From positions 1 to 64,000 of the forward strand of contig NZ_QLYY01000020.1 of assembly GCF_003350295.1 (NCBI RefSeq): a stretch of 64,000 nt of DNA, read 5' to 3'. Source of the stretch: Vibrio tetraodonis (lineage in GTDB: Bacteria; Pseudomonadota; Gammaproteobacteria; Enterobacterales; Vibrionaceae). Every line of letters begins with the position of its first letter. The first letter of the stretch is position 1. The position numbers and the translations under genes were made by a program. Positions 8,450-18,001 of the stretch are shown one piece after another. Under the pieces are notes generated by a model, which had not been told where the DNA came from, ran no database searches, and saw only the letters and a program-made list of their open reading frames with translations.

Positions 8450-8959
8450 ATGGCTAACGTCAAAAGAGATATGTTTAAATGGTTATACGGAGCATTGACC
8501 GGATTCTGCGCTATATTTTTTCTTTCACTTTTAAGTTTTTTTAGTAGTGACGCCGAAGTATCTACATTCTTAGTGATATCAATTACATGTTTTGCGGCAT
8601 GCTTACCAATATTTGCGGCATGTACATCAGCACATATCAGTATGATTGAAGATGATATATCAGATAAAACAGCACTTAAGGCGGTAGAAAATGAATCAGG
8701 GAATAGAATAACATTTGCTGGACTAGTGCTCTTCTGCGTTGGATTTTCATCATTAATTTTTAGTTTAAATGCTGTGGCAGGCTTTGTTTTCGTATGGTTA
8801 TCTTTGTACATGGTTATAGAGTTGAGCCGATTTAGATATCATTACTTAAAAATAAAAGTATCAGAGGAGGGAAATCAGCCAAACGTGAATTTCAAAAGTG
8901 TATTGCCATTTTATACCGATGTGAATGTGAAATATAAGGGGCACAAAAGGATCCCTTAA
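8450..8959 (+). CDS. Unknown membrane protein, about four transmembrane segments
   Basis: A 169-residue protein with hydrophobic segments near residues 12-32, 39-60, 88-108 and 107-124 and a polar C-terminal tail of about 45 residues (KIKVSEEGNQPNVNF...). A cysteine-rich second segment (TCFAACLPIFAACTS) is notable. Its ATG directly abuts the stop of the preceding gene, and its own TAA overlaps the ATG of the next (TAATG), so translation is probably coupled. AT-rich. No family recognised. Confidence 0.75.
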   Translation: MANVKRDMFKWLYGALTGFCAIFFLSLLSFFSSDAEVSTFLVISITCFAACLPIFAACTSAHISMIEDDISDKTALKAVENESGNRITFAGLVLFCVGFSSLIFSLNAVAGFVFVWLSLYMVIELSRFRYHYLKIKVSEEGNQPNVNFKSVLPFYTDVNVKYKGHKRIP

Positions 8960-9132
8960 TGCGCATTATGCGATTTGGCATAGCGATATTTATAGGTGTT
9001 ACGGCTTCTGCACCTGTTCTAGCTGTCGCTGCTCTTGGCGGAGCAGTTGCAGGAGGGTTCGTTGGTGGTGTTGCGGGAGGCGCTGCTGGTAAGGCTACAG
9101 GTGAAGTGATTTATGAATGGGCGAATGAATGA
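8959..9132 (+). CDS. 57-residue glycine-zipper peptide, microcin V-like helix
   Basis: A short frame that starts within the TAATG overlap with the previous gene and ends within the ATGATG start of the next. Residues 1-22 look like a Sec signal (MRIMR, hydrophobic core, APVLA). The rest is a glycine zipper, GGAVAGGFVGGVAGGAAG, then KATGEVIYEWANE. This composition and the order GGVAGG...IYxxA resemble the membrane-active helix of microcin V (GGVAGGAIYDYA). A structural membrane peptide or lysis-type protein is equally possible. No export genes for a microcin lie nearby. Confidence 0.6.
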   Translation: MRIMRFGIAIFIGVTASAPVLAVAALGGAVAGGFVGGVAGGAAGKATGEVIYEWANE

Positions 9133-9509
9133 TGGAATTGATAGACGTTTTTCTACTATCGTCTCGAAAGATTATCGCGATTTACACTATAGCTTGGGCT
9201 CTAACAGCAATTGTTACTTTTCCGATTATTTCACTTGGTAGCTATAAATATATAATTTTTATAGATAAAAACTTAGCTAAAGATCTGGGGAAATATTATG
9301 ACCCTAATGATTATATGCGCCCTCAATATCAATTATCTTGGGAAATCGGAAGTCGATTTATCTATTACTGTATTGCCTATCCGTTTATCAGACGAAGAGC
9401 GTCAACGAGCTCTACAAAATTTAGTATCTTTATGTGGTGGAACACTCTAGGACTTTGGTTTTTTGCGGGCATATTCCTAGGTGGTGCTTTGCCCAAGCTT
9501 TTTACTTAA
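9129..9509 (+). CDS. Unknown small membrane protein, three transmembrane segments
   Basis: A 126-residue protein with hydrophobic segments near 13-36, 75-87 (weak) and 101-119, separated by a charged loop (IDKNLAKDLGKYYDPNDYMRP). It overlaps the glycine-zipper gene by four bases and ends the island. If the peptide is toxic, this or the four-segment protein would be the natural candidate for a protective partner; that is only inference. Its stop lies just before the folD terminator. No family recognised. Confidence 0.7.
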   Translation: MMELIDVFLLSSRKIIAIYTIAWALTAIVTFPIISLGSYKYIIFIDKNLAKDLGKYYDPNDYMRPQYQLSWEIGSRFIYYCIAYPFIRRRASTSSTKFSIFMWWNTLGLWFFAGIFLGGALPKLFT

Positions 9510-9520
9510 AGGCCAAACAT

Positions 9521-9552
9521 AAAAAATCCCCATCAACATAGCTGATGGGGAT
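9521..9552 (-). terminator. Rho-independent terminator of folD
   Basis: ATCCCCATCA (9526-9535) pairs with TGATGGGGAT (9543-9552). Read on the minus strand the stem is followed by six T residues. It lies 46 bp after the folD stop codon. Confidence 0.85.
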
Positions 9553-9597
9553 AATCAGTTTACCGGTTCTATTGCTCTAAACGATGAGCTTCACTCG

Positions 9598-10461
9598 TTA
9601 CTTTTTCTTGGTGTGGAACTGCTCGCAGGCAAGCATGGTGTTCTCTATCAGGCTCGCCACTGTCATAGGGCCGACGCCGCCAGGGACTGGGGTAATAAAG
9701 CTTGCTCGCTCTTTGGCGTTGTCGTAATCCACATCACCAATTAACTTGCCTGAATCTAAGCGATTGATGCCCACATCAATGACCACGGCACCTTCTTTAA
9801 TCCATTGGCCTGGAATAAAGTTAGGCTTGCCTACGGCAACGACCACAATGTCTGCTTGTCGCACATGGCTTTCAAGATCTTTGGTGAATCTATGGCATGT
9901 GGTTGTGGTACAGCCAGCAAGCAATAATTCAAGTGTCATTGGGCGGCCGACAATATTAGAGGCACCTACAACAACCGCGTGTAGACCACGTAAATTAATG
10001 TTGTAGCGATCAAGTAATGTGATGATCCCTTTTGGTGTACATGAGCGTAACTTAGGAATTCTCTGAGCTAGGCGGCCGACATTATAGGGGTGAAATCCAT
10101 CGACATCTTTTTCAGGGTGAATACGCTCAAGAACATGAGTAGCATCAATACCAGCCGGTAAGGGCAGTTGGACAAGGATACCGTCTATTTGATCATCATT
10201 GTTAAGTTCATCAACCAGAGCCAGCAGCTCTTGTTCGGTTGCCGTTGTGGGGAGATCATATGACTTGGATACAAAGCCAACTTCCTCACAAGCGCGGCGC
10301 TTACTCCCAACATATACTTGTGATGCTGGGTCTTCACCAACCAGTATTACCGCGAGTCCAGGTGCTCTCAAGCCTGCATTAAGGCGTGCTTTTACGCGCG
10401 CAGCGACTTCTGAACGGACAGTTTGAGAAATAAGAGTTCCATCAATATTTTGAGCGGTCAT
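9598..10461 (-). CDS. folD: Methylene-THF dehydrogenase / methenyl-THF cyclohydrolase
   Basis: A 287-residue bifunctional folate enzyme that interconverts 5,10-methylene-THF and 10-formyl-THF with NADP. It shows the [14 protein letters not shown] block (catalytic Lys region), the GILVQLPLP motif, [13 protein letters not shown] (Rossmann loop) and the C-terminal [10 protein letters not shown] signature. Start ATG is preceded by AGGAACG. It borders the sarcosine locus, whose sox enzymes generate methylene-THF, but is on its own transcript, followed by a terminator. Confidence 0.97.
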   Translation of the reverse strand: MTAQNIDGTLISQTVRSEVAARVKARLNAGLRAPGLAVILVGEDPASQVYVGSKRRACEEVGFVSKSYDLPTTATEQELLALVDELNNDDQIDGILVQLPLPAGIDATHVLERIHPEKDVDGFHPYNVGRLAQRIPKLRSCTPKGIITLLDRYNINLRGLHAVVVGASNIVGRPMTLELLLAGCTTTTCHRFTKDLESHVRQADIVVVAVGKPNFIPGQWIKEGAVVIDVGINRLDSGKLIGDVDYDNAKERASFITPVPGGVGPMTVASLIENTMLACEQFHTKKK

Positions 10462-10620
10462 GACGTTCCTTTAAAACAGAATGGCTATTTTTCTGGGCGC
10501 ATTGTCGCAAATTATCCAACGAACATCTATAGGCAAACGTTTGCTTTGGGTTGTTTTTAATCAAAACTCAACCTGGTGGGCTTTTTTTAGTCATTCAGTT
10601 CATAATGTTACGAAAAGGTC

Positions 10621-10648
10621 TTGTGTTAAGACGCTGAACTCGTATAAT
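10621..10648 (+). promoter_or_regulatory. Sigma-70 promoter of tRNA-Arg
   Basis: A perfect TATAAT at 10643-10648 lies 14 bp before the tRNA, with TTGTGT at 10621-10626 and a 16-bp spacer. Confidence 0.65.
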
Positions 10649-10662
10649 CCTCTCCCTGTAGC

Positions 10663-10739
10663 GCGCCCTTAGCTCAGTTGGATAGAGCACGTGCCTTCTA
10701 AGCATGTGGTCGCAGGTTCGAATCCTGCAGGGCGTGCCA
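10663..10739 (+). tRNA. argU: tRNA-Arg (anticodon UCU)
   Basis: A 77-base tRNA with encoded CCA. The acceptor stem GCGCCCT pairs with AGGGCGT (one G-U), the D-arm is AGCTCAGTTGGATAGAGC, the anticodon loop CTTCTAA reads UCU, and the T-arm is GCAGG-TTCGAAT-CCTGC. It is almost identical to E. coli argU. It reads AGA/AGG codons. It lies near folD in both genera; in E. coli this tRNA hosts a prophage, but no integrase is next to it here. Confidence 0.97.
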
Positions 10740-10750
10740 TTTATTTAGAA

Positions 10751-10781
10751 AACCCCAGCATAACTTGATGTTGGGGTTTTT
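10751..10781 (+). terminator. Rho-independent terminator after tRNA-Arg
   Basis: AACCCCA...CAT pairs with ATG...TTGGGGTT, followed by TTTTTG. Confidence 0.85.
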
Positions 10782-10804
10782 GCTTTTTTGGGCCTCAAAT
10801 AATC

Positions 10805-11866
10805 CTAACTAACGTGCATTTTTTCTCTCATCATGCTAGGCGATACGGAAAAAAACTCTTTAAAACATCGACTAAAATGGGTGGTTGAAGAAAAGCCTGT
10901 CGATGCTGCAATGGTTGAGATGGAATCTTCCGATTGGAGCAATAATTGCCTTGCATAGGTTAATCTCAGTTCTAAATAGTACTTAGAAGGTGAGGTTTGA
11001 ATATGTGTCTTAAACAGTCTTTCTAATTTCCTGCGCGATATCTTGAGGTAACGGGCTATGTCCTCGACATGAAGTGGCTCGTCAAGATTACTGACCATTA
11101 ATAGATTGGCTTCTTTGACAATTGCTGGCGCAGAGTCGGGCAGGCAAGTGTGAAGTTGCGGTTTGGAGTCTAATGGGATCCCTCGGTCACAAGAAAGGAT
11201 TTCTCGCACCGCATTAGAATTGGGCTGGCTGGTGATTTTTTGCACTATCGCTAACATCATATCGAGAGTGCTACTTGCTCCAGAAGAAGTGAAGATGTTT
11301 TCGTGTCCCACATAGGAGCTTGAGGATAAAACGCTACGGGGAAACCTTTCTTTTGCATAGGCATGATTGTCTGGATGAAGGGCATATTGGTTTCCATCAA
11401 GAACGCCTGCATGGGCGAGAAAAATAGCGCCATTCCAAATGCCCCCTAGAATGGTGTTGCACTTACTACTTAATGCAATCAGCTTTGATAACTGAGAGTG
11501 TTCATTCAGGCTAGTTCGATAACCGCCACAAACCATTACAGCATCGATGTCTTGTAATGCCTTTACTTCGTGTAATGAGTGATCAGGCGTAAGGCCAATA
11601 CCAAGATCGCTGAGCACCTCGCCATTGCCTAATCCAACCGTAGCAAAGGTGAATCGCGTCGAACCTTCCACCAAGTTTGACGTCACTAAACAATCGACCG
11701 CACAAGTAAATGACATTAGGGAAAAATGCTCAAGCACAACAAATAGCACTGAGGTTTGGTTACATGTGGTTTTTTCTTTCGCGATAAAACATTGGTTGGT
11801 ATCTCTCATTGGAGCTGAGAATTTTCTTATTATTTTCATCACCATGCCTTGAGGTTTGAGTGCCAT
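10805..11866 (-). CDS. GlxA-type AraC regulator, probable sarcosine/glycine-betaine regulator
   Basis: A 353-residue regulator with a DJ-1/PfpI-like N-terminal domain (SVLFVVLEHFSLMSF..., DAVMVCGGYRT, GGIWNGAIFLAHAG) and a C-terminal AraC double helix-turn-helix (HVEDIARYLKISRRKLERLFK...ISTIAASTGFSSTTHFSRCFKEFF). This architecture is shared by GbdR and SouR of Pseudomonas, which activate glyA-soxBDAG-purU operons. It is divergent from exactly that operon here, so control of sarcosine catabolism is a strong contextual inference. The start is uncertain: ATGs at 11866, 11845 or 11809 are all possible. Confidence 0.85.
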   Translation of the reverse strand: MALKPQGMVMKIIRKFSAPMRDTNQCFIAKEKTTCNQTSVLFVVLEHFSLMSFTCAVDCLVTSNLVEGSTRFTFATVGLGNGEVLSDLGIGLTPDHSLHEVKALQDIDAVMVCGGYRTSLNEHSQLSKLIALSSKCNTILGGIWNGAIFLAHAGVLDGNQYALHPDNHAYAKERFPRSVLSSSSYVGHENIFTSSGASSTLDMMLAIVQKITSQPNSNAVREILSCDRGIPLDSKPQLHTCLPDSAPAIVKEANLLMVSNLDEPLHVEDIARYLKISRRKLERLFKTHIQTSPSKYYLELRLTYARQLLLQSEDSISTIAASTGFSSTTHFSRCFKEFFSVSPSMMREKMHVS

Positions 11867-11886
11867 GGCAGTATCTCAGGTAAGCG

Positions 11887-11899
11887 ACTTGTTACAAGT
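11887..11899. promoter_or_regulatory. Palindrome in the regulator/glyA divergent region
   Basis: ACTTGT-T-ACAAGT is a perfect 13-base palindrome, 21 bp upstream of the regulator's longest start and about 170 bp upstream of glyA. It is a candidate operator for the adjacent AraC protein or another factor; no known consensus was matched. Confidence 0.35.
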
Positions 11900-12071
11900 A
11901 TTCTCAATATAAATTTATTGCTCACATCACATTATTTTCAATATCCAACGCAATGATTCGGTGATTTGTCGCAAAAGCAACAGTTCTTGACGCACACAGT
12001 CGGTCATGGAACAGGGATGCAGGATATTTTGTTAACACTATTGTTACATTAATGTGCTGAAGGAGAGACGT

Positions 12072-13325
12072 GTGTTCTACCAAAATGACACCATTGAAGG
12101 GTTTGATGAAGAATTGCTTAGTGCTATTAACAGTGAAGATACCCGTCAGCAAGAGCATATCGAATTAATTGCCTCTGAAAACTATACCAGCAAGAGAGTG
12201 ATGCAAGCGCAGGGAACACAGTTGACCAATAAGTATGCAGAGGGCTACCCAGCAAAGCGATACTACGGGGGGTGTGAGCATGTTGATACTATCGAGCGGC
12301 TTGCTATTTCACGCGCAAAGAGCTTGTTTGGCGCCGATTATGCGAATGTGCAGCCTCATTCTGGTTCACAAGCGAATGCGGCCGTTTTCATGGCTTTGCT
12401 CAACCCTGGCGATACGGTTTTGGGAATGAGCCTTGCCCATGGTGGTCACCTAACTCATGGCGCTAAAGTCAGCTTTTCAGGAAAAATCTATCATTCTGTC
12501 CAGTATGGTTTAAATGAGGAAACTGGTGAAATCGATTACGATCAAGTCGAGGAATTGGCCAAACAGCATCAACCTAAAATGATCATTGCTGGCTTTTCTG
12601 CCTACTCTCGCGTGGTTGATTGGCAAAAATTTAGAGATATCGCTGATTCGGTCAATGCCTATTTGTTTGTTGATATGGCACATGTCGCCGGACTGGTTGC
12701 CTCTGGCCATTATCCAAACCCACTTCCTTATGCGGACGTTGTCACGACCACAACCCATAAAACACTAAGGGGACCAAGGGGTGGTCTTATCCTCGCCAAA
12801 TCTAATCAAGAGCTTGAGAAAAAATTAGACTCAGCGGTTTTCCCTGCTGGTCAAGGTGGACCACTCATGCATGTCATTGCGGCTAAAGCCGTAGCATTTA
12901 AAGAGGCTTCATTAGCAGAATTTACTGAGTATCAAGCTCAGGTTGTGAAAAATGCCCAAGTGATGGCAAAAGGATTCATTGAACGTGGCTATGAGGTCGT
13001 ATCTGGCGGAACGGATAATCATCTGTTCTTAGTGAGTCTGATAAAGCAGGGAATCACCGGAAAAGATGCGGACTTGGCCTTGGGCAAAGCTTGCATCACA
13101 GTCAATAAAAACTCTGTGCCTAATGATCCTAGGTCGCCTTTTGTCACTAGTGGACTGCGAATTGGTACACCTGCTATCACCACTAGAGGTTTTAAAGAAA
13201 CCGAGTCAGCCATGCTTACCGATTGGATTTGCGACATTTTAGATGACTTAGACAATGAAGAGAAAATCAAGTCTGTGCAAGCCAAGGTTGCTGCATTGTG
13301 CGCAGAGTTTCCCGTTTATCGATGA
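12072..13325 (+). CDS. glyA: Serine hydroxymethyltransferase (sarcosine-operon copy)
   Basis: A 417-residue PLP enzyme that interconverts serine and glycine with THF / methylene-THF. The PLP-lysine motif [15 protein letters not shown] is intact, as are [15 protein letters not shown] and [11 protein letters not shown]. The start is a GTG at 12072, six bases after AAGGAG; a GTG at 12054 gives a longer frame but sits upstream of the ribosome site. As first gene of a sox operon this is the dedicated catabolic isozyme (glyA1 type); the housekeeping copy is expected elsewhere. Confidence 0.96.
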   Translation: MFYQNDTIEGFDEELLSAINSEDTRQQEHIELIASENYTSKRVMQAQGTQLTNKYAEGYPAKRYYGGCEHVDTIERLAISRAKSLFGADYANVQPHSGSQANAAVFMALLNPGDTVLGMSLAHGGHLTHGAKVSFSGKIYHSVQYGLNEETGEIDYDQVEELAKQHQPKMIIAGFSAYSRVVDWQKFRDIADSVNAYLFVDMAHVAGLVASGHYPNPLPYADVVTTTTHKTLRGPRGGLILAKSNQELEKKLDSAVFPAGQGGPLMHVIAAKAVAFKEASLAEFTEYQAQVVKNAQVMAKGFIERGYEVVSGGTDNHLFLVSLIKQGITGKDADLALGKACITVNKNSVPNDPRSPFVTSGLRIGTPAITTRGFKETESAMLTDWICDILDDLDNEEKIKSVQAKVAALCAEFPVYR

Positions 13326-13334
13326 TCTTAGCCA

Positions 13335-13376
13335 ATAGGCGCTCAACAATACTCAATTAAAAATCGATGCGCCTAT
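13335..13376 (+). promoter_or_regulatory. Intercistronic inverted repeat between glyA and soxB
   Basis: ATAGGCGC at 13335-13342 pairs with GCGCCTAT at 13369-13376 across 26 bases. There is no T tract, so it looks like an mRNA-stabilising or processing element rather than a full terminator. Confidence 0.4.
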
Positions 13377-13417
13377 GACAAGACGCTTGGACTTTAACGT
13401 TTTTTGGAAGGTAAACA

Positions 13418-14668
13418 ATGAAGGATTACTCAGGGTTTGGTCTATTTAAGCATGCCTTAACCTATCACGAAAACTGGCAACGAATTTGGCGCAATCCCAC
13501 ACCCAAGAAGCACTACGATGTTGTCATTGTAGGCGGTGGCGGACATGGCCTAGCCACTGCCTATTATCTGGCAAAAGAACATGGTATTACCAATATTGCT
13601 GTGGTTGAAAAAGGCTATCTAGGTGGCGGAAATACTGCGCGAAACACGACTATTGTACGCTCCAATTACTTGTGGGATGAGGCTGCTCATCTCTACGAGC
13701 ACTCAATGAAATTGTGGGAAGGCTTGTCTCAAGAGCTCAATTATAACCTTATGTTTAGTCAAAGAGGTGTGTTAAACCTCGGCCACACATTACAAGACAT
13801 GAGAGATATAGAAAGGCGAGTGAATGCAAATCGGCTCAATGGAATAGATAGCGAGGTGCTGAGCACCAAAGAAGTGCAAGACTTAGTGCCAATATTAAAC
13901 TGCTCGCCAAATGCGAGGTATCCAGTGTTGGGAGCAAGCTGGCAACAGCGCGGTGGAACCGCCCGTCATGACGCAGTGGCTTGGGGGTATGCGCGAGCAG
14001 CCGATAAGTTAGGTGTTGATCTTATCCAGCAAAATGAAGTGACTGGCATTCGAGTAGAAAAGGGCTCAGTGGTTGGTGTCGAGACTAAGAAGGGCTTTAT
14101 CGGTGCAAGTAAAGTGGCTTGTGTGGCCTCAGGTAACTCTGGTGAGCTAGCCAAGATGGTCAATATGAGCCTGCCATTAGAATCTCACCCGCTACAAGCT
14201 ATGGTCTCTGAGCCTTTAAAACCTTGTCTGGATACCGTGGTGATGTCCAACCATGTCCATGGATACATGAGCCAATCAGATAAAGGCGATTTAGTTATTG
14301 GAGCCGGTATTGACGGCTACCTTGGCTATGGACAAAGAGGCTCTTTTCCTGTCATCGAACATACCATAGCGGCCATTATTGAGATGTTTCCTATCGTTAG
14401 CCGAGTCAGGCTCAATCGCCATTGGGGAGGTATTGTTGATACTACGCCAGATGCTTGCCCAATCATCAGTAAAACTCCGACTAAAGGTTTGTATTTTAAC
14501 TGTGGCTGGGGAACAGGCGGCTTTAAAGCAACACCAGGATCTGGTCATGTATTTGCGCACACCATAGCGAACGATCACCCACACCCTCTCGCTGATGCCT
14601 TTAACCTCAATCGATTTGTGACTGGGCATTTAATTGATGAACACGGCGCAGCTGGCGTTGCACACTAG
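13418..14668 (+). CDS. soxB: Sarcosine oxidase beta subunit
   Basis: A 416-residue flavoprotein of the DAO family. It has the dinucleotide-binding motif [18 protein letters not shown] near residue 30, [10 protein letters not shown] (covalent-FMN His/Arg region of SoxB) and a C-terminal [16 protein letters not shown] block. It is the catalytic subunit of the heterotetrameric enzyme that oxidatively demethylates sarcosine to glycine, producing H2O2 and 5,10-methylene-THF. GGAAGG precedes the ATG. soxD follows after 17 bp. Confidence 0.97.
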   Translation: MKDYSGFGLFKHALTYHENWQRIWRNPTPKKHYDVVIVGGGGHGLATAYYLAKEHGITNIAVVEKGYLGGGNTARNTTIVRSNYLWDEAAHLYEHSMKLWEGLSQELNYNLMFSQRGVLNLGHTLQDMRDIERRVNANRLNGIDSEVLSTKEVQDLVPILNCSPNARYPVLGASWQQRGGTARHDAVAWGYARAADKLGVDLIQQNEVTGIRVEKGSVVGVETKKGFIGASKVACVASGNSGELAKMVNMSLPLESHPLQAMVSEPLKPCLDTVVMSNHVHGYMSQSDKGDLVIGAGIDGYLGYGQRGSFPVIEHTIAAIIEMFPIVSRVRLNRHWGGIVDTTPDACPIISKTPTKGLYFNCGWGTGGFKATPGSGHVFAHTIANDHPHPLADAFNLNRFVTGHLIDEHGAAGVAH

Positions 14669-14685
14669 TTCTAGGAGAAAAAGTA

Positions 14686-14988
14686 ATGTTGCAAATCTAT
14701 TGTCCGTATTGCGATGAAATACGAGAAGAAGATGAGTTTCACTACGCCGGAGAGGCGCATATTGTCCGGCCTCTTGAGCCAGAGGCAGTGACCGATGAAG
14801 AATGGGGTAACTATCTGTTTCACCGAAAAAATAACAAAGGCTCGCATCAGGAAATGTGGTCGCACAGTGCGGGGTGCCGTAAGTTTTTTAATGTTGTCCG
14901 CAATACAGTGACTTACCAGATAGAAGAGGTGTACAAAATGGGCAGTAGCTCTGCTTTATTGAACAAAGAGGAGCAGCACAATGACTGA
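14686..14988 (+). CDS. soxD: Sarcosine oxidase delta subunit
   Basis: A 100-residue zinc-binding subunit. Cys6 and Cys9 (YCPYC), His19 (FHYAG) and Cys in AGCRKFFNVVRNT supply the zinc-site pattern of SoxD, with the W/H-rich HRKNNKGSHQEMWSH block between. AGGAG lies upstream. It overlaps soxA by 8 bp, so translation is coupled. Confidence 0.95.
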   Translation: MLQIYCPYCDEIREEDEFHYAGEAHIVRPLEPEAVTDEEWGNYLFHRKNNKGSHQEMWSHSAGCRKFFNVVRNTVTYQIEEVYKMGSSSALLNKEEQHND

Positions 14989-17900
14989 GCTTAACAGGCT
15001 TGAGAAAGGCGGTCGTATTGAGCGAGCACAAAGTATCACATTCTCATTCAATGGTAAGCGCTACACAGGTTGCAAAGGCGATACTATTGCGTCGGCCTTG
15101 CTAGCCAATGGCGTTGATGTAGTGGGAAGAAGTTTTAAATATTCTCGTCCAAGAGGAATTTTGGCCGCTGGAGCAGAAGAGCCCAATGCCATTTTACAGG
15201 TCGGCAGTAGCCCATCGACCACTATTCCCAACATTCGCGCTACTCAGGCTGAGTTATATCAAGGCCTGACGGCGACTTCAGTAGCGGGTTGGCCAAGTGT
15301 GGAATTGGATATGATGGCAGGGGTTGGAAAGGTAGGGGGCGCCATGATGCCACCAGGCTTTTACTATAAAACGTTCATGCAACCTGAAAGCCTATGGCCA
15401 ACTTACGAGAAATACATCAGAAAGGCCGCAGGTATAGGCAAAGTTCCAGCAGATCAAGACCCAGATCAGTACGATAAGCTTAATCACCATGCCGATGTGC
15501 TGATCATTGGTGCAGGGCCAGCTGGACTTGCGGCCGCAAAAACCTTGGTCGGTTCTGGCCTGCGTGTGATTGTTCTAGATGAGCAAAACGAATTTGGTGG
15601 CTCGCTACTGTCTAGTACTGAAGCGCTTGATGGTAAACCTTGCATGGACTGGGTTGCTGAGACTTTGGGACTTTTGTATTCAGATCCTAACTTTACCTTG
15701 TTGGCGAGAACGACGGCTTTTGGCTACTACGACCATAATTTTGTCGGAGCGGTTGAAAGGCGCAGCGATCATTTAGGCGAAAACGTATCGGGAATTCGCC
15801 AGCGTTTGCATCGCATTCGAGCTAAGAAAGTTATCTTGGCGACGGGGGCTTTGGAAAGACCACTGGTTTTTGCCAATAACGACGTGCCAGGGTGTATGTT
15901 AGCGTCTGCTGTCTCTACTTACATTAATCGTTATGCTGTTGCTTCGGGAAGCAAGCTTGTGTTGATGACCACTAATGATCACGCGTACCAAACGGCGATT
16001 GATTGGCATAATGCAGGACGGGAAGTCGTGGCTGTGGTTGATACTCGGCAGGAATCAAACGGCGATCTCGTTTCAAAAGCGCGTAGCTTGGGCATCAAGA
16101 TACTAAAGGGTAAAGCGGTCATAGAAGTCTCTGGTAGCAAGCGAGTGACAGGGGTTAAAGTCGCTGCCCTTAACTTTGACGGCAGCGAAGCTATCGGTAA
16201 AGCAACCCAGCTGACTTGCGATACTGTAGCAAGCTCTGGTGGTTGGAGCCCTGTTGTTCACTTATCCTGCCACACAGGGAGCAAGCCTATCTGGAACCCA
16301 GATATCGCAGGCTTTGTTCCCGGCCCTGCCTCTCAAAATCAACTCTTTGTTGGTGGTACAGTGGGAACCTACTCATTAGGCGCTGTCCTAGAACAAGGTG
16401 CTGGGGCAGGGCTAGTCAGTGGTGAGGAATTGGGCGGAGCGCTAATCGAGGACAACTTCATTACCCCTAAAGCTCATGAATACAATGAGTCACAGCTAAT
16501 GGCGCTATACCATATTCCTCATATTAAACCGACCAGTCGAGCGCCTAAGCAATTTGTTGATTTTCAAAATGATGTAACCGCTGCGGGTATCGAGCTTGCC
16601 ACAAGAGAAGGCTTTGAGTCGATTGAGCATGTTAAACGTTACACCGCGATGGGATTTGGTACCGATCAAGGGAAAACATCCAATATCAACGGGATGGCTA
16701 TCGTAGCCAAAGCGTTAAATCAAACCATCCAAGAGACAGGCACAACCATTTTTCGCCCTATGTATACGCCAGTAACCTTTGGTGCGTTAGCTGGAAGAGA
16801 TACGGGCAAATTGTTTGACCCTGCAAGATTTACCGCAATTCATGAGTGGCATGTAGCTCACGGGGCAAAGTTTGAAGATGTGGGGCAATGGAAGCGGCCT
16901 TGGTATTTTCCTAAGCAGGGTGAGAGCATGCAGGATGCACTCATGCGTGAGTGTATGGCAACCCGCCAAAGCATAGGTATTTTAGATGCATCCACACTTG
17001 GAAAAATTGATATTCAAGGTAAGGATGCAAGAGAGTTTCTCAACCGAATTTATACCAACCCTTGGTCAAAGCTTGCTCCGGGCCGCTGCCGATATGGCGT
17101 TATGTGTAAAGAGGATGGCATGATCTTCGATGATGGCGTGACTTCTTGTATCAATGACAATCACTTTATTATGACTACCACGTCTGGTGGAGCGGCTGCA
17201 GTTCTCGAATGGTTAGAGCTATGGCATCAAACAGAGTGGCCAGAGCTAGAAGTGTATTTTGCCAGTGTGACAGATCATTGGGCAACGATGACAATATCTG
17301 GTCCGAATAGCCGATTTTTGCTCGAAAAGTTGGTGGATGGTTATTATGTGTCCAATGACGCTTTTCCTTATATGAGTTGGCAGTCATTTAAGGTAGCTGG
17401 CGTAGATGCGCGAGTATTTCGTATCAGTTTTACTGGTGAGCTGTCTTTTGAAATTAACGTGCCAGCCAATTATGGCTTATATGTGTGGGAACAAGTCATG
17501 GCTGCTGGAGAGGAGTTTGGTATCACGCCTTATGGCACCGAAACCATGCACATTCTCCGTGCCGAGAAAGGCTTTATTATTGCAGGGCAGGACACAGATA
17601 GCTCGGTATCTCCGCAAGATATGGATATGAACTGGATCGTCGGTAAAAACAAGACGTTTAGTTATATCGGTAAGCGCTCATGGGAGCGTGAAGATAACCA
17701 GCGGCAAGATAGAAAACAGTTTGTTGGACTGCTAACTAAAGACCCAAGTGTCGTATTAGCTGAAGGTGCCCAAGCGGTCTTTGACCCAAGTGAGCCAATC
17801 CCAATGACAATGGTTGGGCATGTTACATCAAGTTATTACAGCCCGATACTGGATCGCTCTATTGCATTGGGCGTTATCAAAGGCGGTTTGTCTCGGGTAG

Positions 17901-18001
17901 GCGAAAAGGTTTATTTCCCGCTGCCTGATGGAACATCAGTAGAAGCTGAAATTACCACCTCTGTATTTTATGATCCAAAAGGAGAGCGCCAAAATGTCTG
18001 A
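14981..18001 (+). CDS. soxA: Sarcosine oxidase alpha subunit
   Basis: A 1006-residue subunit, full length for the family. Residues about 20-110 form the Fer2-like N-terminal domain (SRSFKYSRPRGI-type block, here GRSFKYSRPRGI). Around 170 is the NAD-binding motif DVLIIGAGPAGLAAA. The C-terminal 400 residues are an aminomethyltransferase (GcvT-like) domain that accepts the formaldehyde unit on THF (DASTLGKIDIQGKDAREFLNR...). It overlaps soxD and soxG by 8 bp each. With SoxB, SoxD and SoxG it forms the cytosolic heterotetramer. Confidence 0.97.
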   Translation: MTELNRLEKGGRIERAQSITFSFNGKRYTGCKGDTIASALLANGVDVVGRSFKYSRPRGILAAGAEEPNAILQVGSSPSTTIPNIRATQAELYQGLTATSVAGWPSVELDMMAGVGKVGGAMMPPGFYYKTFMQPESLWPTYEKYIRKAAGIGKVPADQDPDQYDKLNHHADVLIIGAGPAGLAAAKTLVGSGLRVIVLDEQNEFGGSLLSSTEALDGKPCMDWVAETLGLLYSDPNFTLLARTTAFGYYDHNFVGAVERRSDHLGENVSGIRQRLHRIRAKKVILATGALERPLVFANNDVPGCMLASAVSTYINRYAVASGSKLVLMTTNDHAYQTAIDWHNAGREVVAVVDTRQESNGDLVSKARSLGIKILKGKAVIEVSGSKRVTGVKVAALNFDGSEAIGKATQLTCDTVASSGGWSPVVHLSCHTGSKPIWNPDIAGFVPGPASQNQLFVGGTVGTYSLGAVLEQGAGAGLVSGEELGGALIEDNFITPKAHEYNESQLMALYHIPHIKPTSRAPKQFVDFQNDVTAAGIELATREGFESIEHVKRYTAMGFGTDQGKTSNINGMAIVAKALNQTIQETGTTIFRPMYTPVTFGALAGRDTGKLFDPARFTAIHEWHVAHGAKFEDVGQWKRPWYFPKQGESMQDALMRECMATRQSIGILDASTLGKIDIQGKDAREFLNRIYTNPWSKLAPGRCRYGVMCKEDGMIFDDGVTSCINDNHFIMTTTSGGAAAVLEWLELWHQTEWPELEVYFASVTDHWATMTISGPNSRFLLEKLVDGYYVSNDAFPYMSWQSFKVAGVDARVFRISFTGELSFEINVPANYGLYVWEQVMAAGEEFGITPYGTETMHILRAEKGFIIAGQDTDSSVSPQDMDMNWIVGKNKTFSYIGKRSWEREDNQRQDRKQFVGLLTKDPSVVLAEGAQAVFDPSEPIPMTMVGHVTSSYYSPILDRSIALGVIKGGLSRVGEKVYFPLPDGTSVEAEITTSVFYDPKGERQNV

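Noticed and set aside
9521..9552. folD terminator and the IS hairpin (222-250) as copies of one repeat
   Set aside because: Both contain ATCCCCA...TGGGGAT, but the loops and flanks differ; this is common terminator wording, not a shared element.
10663..10739. tRNA-Arg as an integration site for a genomic island
   Set aside because: The same tRNA hosts a prophage in E. coli, but no integrase gene or second copy of the tRNA 3' end is seen on either side within the window.
13335..13376. glyA-soxB inverted repeat and the sppA terminator as a shared repeat (both have ATAGGCGC/GCGCCTAT arms)
   Set aside because: Arm order, spacing and surrounding sequence differ, so the eight-base match is probably chance.
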